A stretch of 64,000 nucleotides of DNA from NCBI RefSeq assembly GCF_025780055.1, contig NZ_JAOXHJ010000002.1, positions 62,001 through 126,000 of the forward strand, read 5' to 3'. This stretch comes from Ureaplasma zalophigenitalium (GTDB lineage Bacteria > Bacillota_I > Bacilli_A > Mycoplasmatales > Mycoplasmoidaceae). Position 1 is the stretch's first letter, and each line of letters begins with the position of its first letter. Of this stretch, positions 56,613 to 64,000 are shown piece by piece. The notes below the pieces were generated by a model, which saw only the letters and a program-made list of their open reading frames with translations, made no database searches and was not told where the DNA came from. A program made the translations under genes and the position numbers.

Positions 56613-58940
56613 ATGATTATTAGTTACAATTTTTTAAAAACTTTATGCCCCCCTTTAAAACGTGTTAAATTAGCTGATTTATGTCAAGACTTGATGAATT
56701 TAGGTTGTGAAGTTGAACAGATCATTCCCTATCAAGAAAATCCTCTGATCACCATTTTTCAAATTATTCAAATAACACCTCATCCAACCCATAAAAAACT
56801 ACATGTCTTAATATTAAAAAACAAGGATAAACAAATTCAAATCATTACTAACCAAACTTATCTGCAATTAAAGCATTATGTATTAGTTGCGCAAGTCGGA
56901 GCAAAAATTGGAGACATGCTTATCAGTGAGCGTTTTTTTGGTGAATTCGTTTCCCAAGGGATGTTATTAAGTCTTGCTGAATTAGACCCATACGCAAAGC
57001 ACTACCACGATGCTCAGGATTTAGAAAAAGTCATCAGCGATTCAAGTTATGTTGAAGTAAAACAAAAAATGGATATTTTAAATACATACGACTACCTACT
57101 CGATCTTTCTTTACCATCAAACCGAAATGAATTAAATGGCTATCATTTTCTTTGCAAAGAACTAGCTGCTTTACACACAGAAACCTTTAAGAATAATGAA
57201 GACATAGTTATTAAATCCATAACAAACAACGATTTAAACGACCCGTTAGCAGATGAGTTTGTTCATAATTATTTTTTCGCCGAAATTAAAGATTTTCACC
57301 AACCATTAAGTTTTGCTCAAAAAATTTTATTAACAAGACATAACATCTCTGTACATAGTAACTTAAATGATCATTTGGATTATTTAACATTAATAACAGC
57401 TAACCCTATGCACGCCTTTGATGCGGATTTAGTGCGATCACAATTAATAGTTAAGAGATTAGAACAACCAACTAGTATGTTAGGAATTGATCAAAAAAAA
57501 TATCAATTGGAAGTTGGTGATTTAGTCTTGTGTGACGGATCCAATATTGTCGCTTTATGCGGGATTATGGGTGCATATGAATATCGCTTAACCCCAGAAA
57601 CTAAACGCATATATATCGAATGTGCAAACTTTGATTTTGTTTATATTAAAAAAACAGCTAACCGTCTAAAAGTTAATTCTTTAGCTGCCAACTTGTTTGC
57701 TAAACCACTACATTCTAACATTACTTATTTAACAGCTCAATATTTACAAGCATATTTTCAGCAACACCTGAGTTGAAAATATACTGGAATCAAACAAGTA
57801 ATGCCTTTTGTCCCAGCAAGTATGGCAACGTTACAAAAAGTTATTGGTACAAACAACTTAAAAATCCCACGTGTGATTAATTTTCTAACACTTTTAGGTT
57901 ATCAAATTAATAAAAGTCAAGCCCAATTTCGTCCACCTTTTTATCGCTGTGATATTCTCAATGAATTTGATATCTATGAAGATGGTATGAAATTGTATGA
58001 TATTAACCAAGTTCCAGCTCAACCGATTTTATATCAAGGAGCAATTAGTCAAAAAAATACTGTTTATGATTTAATCTATAATTTAAAAACTAAGTTACAA
58101 ACTTACAATTTTATAGAAACTAAAACATATCACTTAAAACCTAAAAACAATGCTTTAGCTTTTAATTGATATTATAATGCTGATGAAATTATTGAAATCA
58201 AGAATCCCATATCAATGCACAAGGCTTTTTTAAAGTTGAATAATGTGGATAGTTTGCTAGATGTTTTGATGTACAACATCCATTATAAAAATCCTCTATT
58301 TAATACTTTTGAATTCGTTGATTTAAATGTCTTTAAAAAACCCAAATCTTTAAATATTACACTCGTTTGTCCCGTCCCTTTAATTAGTAATCAATTAAAT
58401 AAAAACGTGGTTTCAAATAATTTGTTGACCATGAAATCATTGGTTGAAATGATACGTCAACACTTTGGTTTAAGTTTAAATTATTTAGCTAACACTAAGG
58501 CGACCGAGCTAAACCCACATCAATCGTTAGCTTTGAGTTTTGATAATACAAATATCCATGGTTATGTTGGATTAATCACTAATCAAGTATTAAAAGATTA
58601 TGATTTAACTGAACCCGTTTATCTTTTAAACATGAACATTCCATATGACTTAATCAGAAAAGCCAATCCGACAATTTATTCTCCAATCAGTACAATCCAT
58701 GATATTATCAAAGATATATCGGTGGCTTATGATCAAACTGTTGATTTAACCAAGGTGTTGGCGCATCTAAATACTCTGGATTATATCATTCAATCTGAAA
58801 TTATTGATGCTTATCAAAAAGGTCAGACTACAGTTTATACAATCCGTGTCAATATTAATTCTAAAGATCAAAACTTGGATAATAATCAAATTAAAGAATA
58901 CTTAGAACACATCGAAAAACTTTTGGCGAGTTATTCATAA
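56613..58940 (+). CDS. pheT: Phenylalanyl-tRNA synthetase beta subunit, degenerate editing site
   Basis: A 775-residue protein, near the normal length, with TGA-Trp codons at 57774 and elsewhere. The N-terminal EMAP-like tRNA-binding domain (HPTHKKLHVLILKN), the B3/B4 region (GQPMHAFD-like ANPMHAFDADLV, LCGIMGAYEYRLTPE, IECANFDF) and the C-terminal FDX-ACB (STIHDIIKDIS) are visible. In the B3/B4 site the family HTDAS.RYERG segment reads KVNSLAANLFAKPL, losing the catalytic Thr and the RYERG stretch. Aminoacylation is likely intact; proofreading of Tyr-tRNA(Phe) may be lost. The end overlaps truA by 10 bases. Confidence 0.94.
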
Positions 58941-59665
58941 TCAACATGTGCTAAATACAAACCACAACCAGGGACAATAGCTTGTGCTTTGCCTTTAGAT
59001 GGGTGTTTTAAAAAATCCTCTAGAGTTTTTAAATCCGTCTTGTTTTGCATGTATTTAATTAAACTCCCTACTAACATGCGTACCATGTTTTTCAAAAAAC
59101 CGTTACCTGAGACATGAATTTCAATTCTTTGCCCTTTTTGTAAGAACGATATATTAGTAATCGTGCGCACCGTTTGTTCTAATTCACTTGTGCTATATGA
59201 TAAAAAATCATGAGTTCCCAGAAACAAATCTCTAAATTCATAAAATCGCTGTTCATCCCAAACAAAAGCCGGGTCATAATAGGCATAATGACGTTCGTAG
59301 ATGTTATATCTCTGATTAATGACATAAATATATGTTTTGTTTAAAGCCATGTATTGAGCATGAAAATTTTCATTTACTACTTGAACATTTAGTATGCGGA
59401 TATCCTCAGGCAAAAAAGCGTTCACTGCTTTCAAAATAACCGCTGGTGAGTAATTTAAGTTCTTATGTTGCACATTACATACTTGTTTTAAAGCGTGCAC
59501 ATAACGATCAGTTCGTCCCGATCCTATGATTTTAATTTCATCTGGTATTTTAAAAGCTTTCTGAAAAGCTTGACTAACACATGCTTGGATACTTAATTTA
59601 TCTGGTTGCTTTGCTCAACCATAATAATTGTGCCCATCATATGTTAATGTAATTTTATAATTCAT
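58931..59665 (-). CDS. truA: tRNA pseudouridine(38-40) synthase
   Basis: A 244-residue pseudouridine synthase. The catalytic Asp lies in GSGRTDRYVHALKQV (usual GRTDAGVHA.GQ), where Ala-Gly is replaced by Arg-Tyr. HGSGFLKNMVRMLVGSL-like (VSGNGFLKNMVRMLVGSL) and the end GCGLYLAHV are conserved. The start is the ATG at 59665, giving the family start YKITLTYDGHNYYGWAKQP (Trp by TGA). Its last 10 bases overlap pheT convergently, so no terminator fits between them. Divergent from leuS with 53 bases between. Confidence 0.93.
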
Positions 59666-59687
59666 CTACAATCAACTTCTTTTAAAA

Positions 59688-59693
59688 TATAAT
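59688..59693 (+). promoter_or_regulatory. Candidate -10 box for leuS
   Basis: TATAAT in the 53-bp divergent gap, 25 bases before the leuS ATG. The -35 region is weak and overlaps truA's start. Confidence 0.4.
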
Positions 59694-59718
59694 TATCATA
59701 ACAAAAAAGGATACGCTT

Positions 59719-62151
59719 ATGTACAATCATAATAAAATAGAAAAAAAATGACAAAAATATTGGTTAGAAAATAAAACCTTTCGTTTTGTTGACAATCCTC
59801 AAAACCAAAAATGCTATGTGTTAGATATGTTTCCATATCCTAGTGGAAAAGGGTTGCATGTTGGTCACCCTAAAGGTTATACTGCCACGGATGTGGTTTC
59901 GCGTTTTAAACGTCTTAACGGATTCGATGTCTTACACCCCATTGGTTGAGATGCCTTTGGCTTACCAGCTGAACAATATGCTTTAGAAACAAATAATCAT
60001 CCGCGTGATTTTACAACCCATAACATTGATGTTTTTCGCAAACAATTACAAATGTTAGGTTTTGATTATGATTATGATAAAGAAGTCAACACCACCGATC
60101 CACAATTTTACATGTGAACCCAGTGAATCTTTATTCAATTATACAAGCATGATTTAGCTGAGATTAAGGACATTGATGTTAATTGATGCCCCCAATTGGG
60201 TACTGTTTTAAGTAACGAGGAAATTGTTTATGATGAACACAATCAACCTGTTAGTGAACGAGGGAAATACCCTGTTTTTAAAAAACCAATGAAACAGTGA
60301 GTCTTAAAAATTAGTGCTTATGCAGAACGTTTATTAGAAAATTTAAAAGACTTAGATTTTTCCTCATCACTTAAAGCTTTGCAAACTAATTGAATTGGAC
60401 GCTCTGAAGGTTATAGTGTCAATTTTCATCTAGCTGAGTCAAGTACAGTGTTAACCGTTTTTACTACGCGTATAGATACTATTTATGGCGCTAGTTTTGT
60501 TGCTATGGCATATGATCATGCGCAAGTAGCTACTTTACCAATCCCTCAAACACACCAAAAAGCTGTTGAAGTTTTTTTAAACCAAGTGAAAAATACATCC
60601 GATCGACAACGTTTAGCTAATCAAGAAAAAAACGGCGTCTTTACAGGTCTTTATGTAATTAACCCTATTAATCATGAAAAAGTTCCACTATTTTTAGTTG
60701 ATTATGTCTTAAGCAGTTTTGCAACAGGTATTGTTATGGGTGTACCTGCTCATGATGAACGCGACTTCTTATTTGCTAAAAAATACGATTTGCCAATTAT
60801 TCCTGTCATCCAAACAACTCATGAATTGCCATACGTTTACGATGGAATACACATTAATTCACCCTTAATCAATGGTTTGCATAAAAATGAAGCCATTAAC
60901 GTTTTAGGCTCATACCTGCAAACCCACCGATTAGGTGAAAATCAAACCTTTTATAAACTACGTGATTGAGTTTTTTCGCGCCAACGATATTGAGGTGAAC
61001 CGTTCCCTGTTTTATTTGATCCGGAAGGAAAAATTAAATTACTAGAAGACTTACCTGTTTTATTGCCTGATTTAGATAACTTCCACCCAAGTGGTGATGG
61101 TCAAAGTCCATTGGCTAATAATCATGAATGATTATTTGTTGAAATTGATGGTGTTAAATACCGCCGTGAAACCAACACCATGCCCCAATGAGCTGGTTCA
61201 TCATGGTATTATTTAGCATACATTTTAAAGAATCCGGACGGAACATATTTACCATTAAATTCAACTGCAGCTTATGAACGTTTTGCCAAATGATTACCTG
61301 TTGATCTTTATATTGGTGGTCAAGAACACGCGGTTTTACATTTACTTTATGCTCGTTTTTGACACGCTTTTTTATATGATATTAAAATAGTACCAAGTAA
61401 AGAACCGTTTCAAAAAGTAATTAACCAAGGAATGATTTTAGGTCCTAATGGCGAAAAAATGTCTAAATCTAAAGGTAATGTCATTAACCCTGACGAAATT
61501 ATTGCTTCACACGGAGCTGATACATTACGTTTATATGAAATGTTTATGGGTCCATTAACAGCTTCTTTACCTTGAAGCCATGAGGGTTTAGATGGTATGC
61601 GCAAATGATTAGATCGTGTTTATCGTTTATACACTAATGCTAATATGTTAACTGTTATTACTAACTTAGACCAATTAGCTGAGGAAGTTGTTTTTAGTTA
61701 TCATAAAATGGTTAAACAGGTAACTAACGCTTTAAATGAATTTAGTTTCAATATTGCCATTAGTGAAATGATGGTTTTTGTCAATGTATTATATAAACAT
61801 AAGCAAATTAATTTTGAATTATTGGATAACTTTTTAATTATGCTCTCTTGTTTTACTCCTCACCTAGCCCAAGAATTATATAGTTACAACCACCCTGATC
61901 AGTCTATTGCACACCAAAAATGACCGACATATAATCCTAATAAACTAATCCAATCGCACATTAGTTTACCAATTCAATTTAATGGCAAATTAAAACAAAC
62001 TTTAAAAGTTGCAAAAGATTTATCATTAAATGATTTGCAAGCTATTATTCAAGCTGATCCAATTATGAAACAACATTTAGACCAAGTCGAAGTTATCAAA
62101 GTAATCCATGTACCTAATAAAATCGTTAACTTTGTGGTGAAAGTAAAATAA
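59719..62151 (+). CDS. leuS: Leucyl-tRNA synthetase
   Basis: An 810-residue class I enzyme. HIGH motif in [17 protein letters not shown] (about 36), CP1 editing domain with [12 protein letters not shown] (family TTRPDT, with Ile for Pro) and [10 protein letters not shown] (the conserved editing Asp), then KMSKS in [14 protein letters not shown], and a C-terminal domain of normal size. It contains many TGA-Trp codons. AAAAAGG precedes the ATG at some distance. pip follows after one base. Confidence 0.96.
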
Positions 62152-62152
62152 A

Positions 62153-63097
62153 ATGAGTTATCAAAAATATTTATATCCAAAAACAGAACCTTTTTTCACC
62201 GGTTATTTAAATACTCCCGATAATCACGAAATATATTACGAATTATCAGGAAACAAACAGGGAATACCTATTGTTTTTATCCATGGTGGCCCGGGTGGTG
62301 GGACCCCCAAAAATGCACACCGTTTTTTTGATCCACAAAAATATTTTGTCATTACCTTTGATCAACGAGGGTGTGGACGTTCGCGTCCGTTGCACGGTTT
62401 AAAAAATAACACGACAATGCATTTAGTTAATGATATGGTGTTATTAAAACAAACTTTAAACATTGATCACTGAATTTTATTTGGAGGTTCTTGAGGTACA
62501 ACATTAGCTCTAGTTTATGCCATTCACCATCCTCGTGATGTTTTAAGCATTGTATTACGTGGTGTTTTCTTAGCACGAGCTTCTTCAGTGGAATGATTAT
62601 ACCAAAATGGAGCAAGTTATATGCGCCCGAATGAGTATGCTGAATTTGTGGCTAATTTTAATGATCTTGAACGATCTAATGTCATTAAAACATACTATCA
62701 ATTACTAAATCATAAAGACCCGCAGATCGCCTTAAAAGCGGCTTATCAATGAAACGATTGAGAAACATCCTTAGTTTCTGTTAATAAATTAAAAATTAGC
62801 CAGCGCAACGATGATGAAGAATTAGCTATAGCTAAACTAGAAAATTATTATTTCTATCATCAAAGTTTTCTAGAAGAAAATTTCATTTTAAACAACTGTG
62901 AAGTTATCAAAGATATCCCCACATACATTGTTCATGGTTTATATGATTTAGACTGTCGACCCATTGATGCTTATGATTTACACCAAAAACTAAATAATAG
63001 CCAGTTGTTTCTTGTGCCCAAAGCAGGACACACAACTCGGGACACTAATTTAATGAAAGCAGTCATGCATGTCTTGAATGATTTGATAAAAAAATAA
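62153..63097 (+). CDS. pip: Proline iminopeptidase
   Basis: A 314-residue S33 alpha/beta hydrolase that removes N-terminal proline. Oxyanion motif HGGPGGGT, DQRGCGRSRP, nucleophile GGSWGTTLAL (Ser in the family motif GGSWGSTLAL), and the late Asp and His (LYDLDCRP, GHTTRD) are seen. The frame has TGA-Trp codons. It starts one base after leuS and ends at the terminator 63096-63122. It may, with the M24 peptidase at 43118, supply proline from peptides. Confidence 0.94.
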
Positions 63098-63123
63098 AAA
63101 CACCATGTTCTGGTGTTTTTTTA
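63096..63123. terminator. Bidirectional terminator after pip
   Basis: A perfect 10-bp stem AAAAACACCA / TGGTGTTTTT (63096-63105, 63111-63120) with a TGTTC loop and runs on both sides. The convergent membrane gene ends at 63140. Confidence 0.88.
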
Positions 63124-63139
63124 TTAGCTGTTAAATTAA

Positions 63140-63781
63140 CTAATGAGATTTGTTTTCGTTTTCCTGACTACTTGATGAATCATCAACTACTTGGGGTGCA
63201 AAATCTTGTTTACTTATTTCATTGCTTGTTTCAGTTTGTTCATTTGATCCTTTTTTACTACTTATTAACAACTCATAACCTAAAATATTTTCGATGTGAT
63301 TCAATTGGTTTTCTTCCTTATTGTTTAAAATTTTTAATAAATTAGTACTTGCACAAATAGGAAAAAAGAATAGCAAGACAATATAAACTGAAACATATTC
63401 TCTGAATGATTTTTTAGGTTGTTCGTGGTTAAAAAAGTTTTGCAAGCTATTTTGTAATTGTGCGAAATTTCGTAATATAGCCATAATGTTAATTAAGTTG
63501 AAAATTAGAAAACCTACATATACAAAAAGTAAAGCAAAAGCGAAAAATCCAAATCCAGCTAACGCTTTATACGGTGCGGATGGAACAATACTATGGCTAT
63601 TAGCAAATAAAGCAATAAAAATAACAAAGTTAAAAAATAAAACTGTACAAATAATGGAAGTTTTCTGAATCATTTGTAATCGCTTTTTTGTATTTATTAA
63701 TTGATCTACGTATTTAGTGGCTATCTCTTTTTGATCTCTATAATTACTTGCTTGTAATGTTAATTCGCTTGTGTAATTCAT
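63140..63781 (-). CDS. Membrane protein with three or more segments (213 aa)
   Basis: An intact frame. It has a polar N-terminal 38 residues, then membrane segments at about 42-60, 73-99, and 132-148, and a Ser/Glu/Asn-rich acidic tail (last 50 residues). The ATG at 63781 has AGGAG upstream. It lies between the bidirectional terminator and the partial gene at the window end. No family recognised. Confidence 0.78.
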   Translation of the reverse strand: MNYTSELTLQASNYRDQKEIATKYVDQLINTKKRLQMIQKTSIICTVLFFNFVIFIALFANSHSIVPSAPYKALAGFGFFAFALLFVYVGFLIFNLINIMAILRNFAQLQNSLQNFFNHEQPKKSFREYVSVYIVLLFFFPICASTNLLKILNNKEENQLNHIENILGYELLISSKKGSNEQTETSNEISKQDFAPQVVDDSSSSQENENKSH

Positions 63782-63822
63782 TAAATTACTCCTAATAATA
63801 AAAAATATTTTAATATATTATA

Positions 63823-63858
63823 AACAAAAAAGCCTTACTGAATGTAAAGCTTTTTTTG
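63823..63858 (-). terminator. Terminator after the partial gene at the window end
   Basis: Inverted repeat AAAAGCCTTAC / GTAAAGCTTTT (one mismatch) around TGAAT, with A and T runs on both strands. It lies just past the stop of the partial gene at 63872. Confidence 0.7.
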
Positions 63859-63871
63859 TTTTTGTATTTTA

Positions 63872-64000
63872 TTAAAAGTCAGATAGAGAGCTCATGCTTA
63901 CGTCTTGGCGTTCTTTTTGCGCCGCAGCATAAACTGGCATTGATTTTAATTTCATTTTTTCAGCAATAATTACTGGCATGAACGTCATAATTTTTGCATT
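63872..64000 (-). CDS. 3' end of an unrecognised gene
   Basis: The last 42 codons of a minus-strand frame, open to the window edge, end at TAA 63872. The fragment reads KIMTFMPVIIAEKMKLKS, then YAAAQKERQDVSMSSLSDF. It looks coding (no stops, terminator downstream), but it is too short for identification. Confidence 0.65.
   Translation of the reverse strand, partial: NAKIMTFMPVIIAEKMKLKSMPVYAAAQKERQDVSMSSLSDF

Overview
The window reads as a mollicute chromosome, most probably from the genus Ureaplasma. It is strongly AT-rich. UGA is read as tryptophan throughout: nearly every long gene has in-frame TGA codons at positions where the protein family has Trp or an aromatic residue. The genes are mostly housekeeping, translation and surface-protein genes. 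The strongest genus-level clue is a tandem pair of Amt/AmtB ammonium channels, which fits a lineage that hydrolyses urea. The genus is inferred, not proven: no urease or rRNA genes lie in the window. All CDS coordinates use translation table 4 (TGA = Trp), which joins many apparently separate reading frames into single intact genes.

Layout. 1-10.7 kb (minus strand): a surface-protein operon with a small one-TM protein, a giant 3041-residue N-anchored, largely coiled-coil protein, and the start of another anchored protein that runs off the window. 10.9-13.1 kb: a 747-residue lipoprotein. 13.3-16.4 kb: amt-1 and amt-2. 16.5-20.8 kb: gmk, an rlmN-like gene, prpC, prkC and rsgA, an order that preserves the Firmicutes rlmN-prpC-prkC-rsgA cluster. 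21.1-22.1 kb: an IS3-type transposase fragment and an O-methyltransferase. 22.1-26.0 kb: a P2-type cation ATPase, divergent from yneF and engB. 26.1-28.4 kb: an anchored hypothetical protein, a YebC-family protein and a lipoprotein. 28.5-31.9 kb: the ECF transporter core ecfA1-ecfA2-ecfT. 32.0-33.2 kb: rplK-rplA.

33.4-40.2 kb: a 2249-residue FtsX/MacB-like permease. 40.2-46.5 kb: thrS, a degV-family gene, tRNA-Trp(CCA), an M24 aminopeptidase, rpmG and a DUF2779-type double-nuclease protein. 46.7-58.9 kb (plus strand): a dense run of valS, trmL, trmB, a membrane protein, fmt, a membrane protein, obg, nadE, a membrane protein, pheS and pheT. 58.9-64 kb: truA, leuS, pip, a membrane protein and the 3' end of an unrecognised gene.

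How the genes fit together. Four aminoacyl-tRNA synthetases (Thr, Val, Phe, Leu), formyltransferase, five predicted RNA-modification genes, ribosomal proteins L11, L1 and L33, and three ribosome-associated GTPases make this chiefly a translation neighbourhood. Between these blocks lie lineage-specific surface genes (giant coiled-coil protein, lipoproteins, giant permease) and import/export systems (Amt pair, P-type ATPase, ECF module). No stretch over 300 bases lacks a gene. The longest gaps, about 200 bp (10683-10899, 20837-21053, 33209-33413), hold promoters and terminators only. I saw no CRISPR array, complete insertion sequence, prophage or rRNA.
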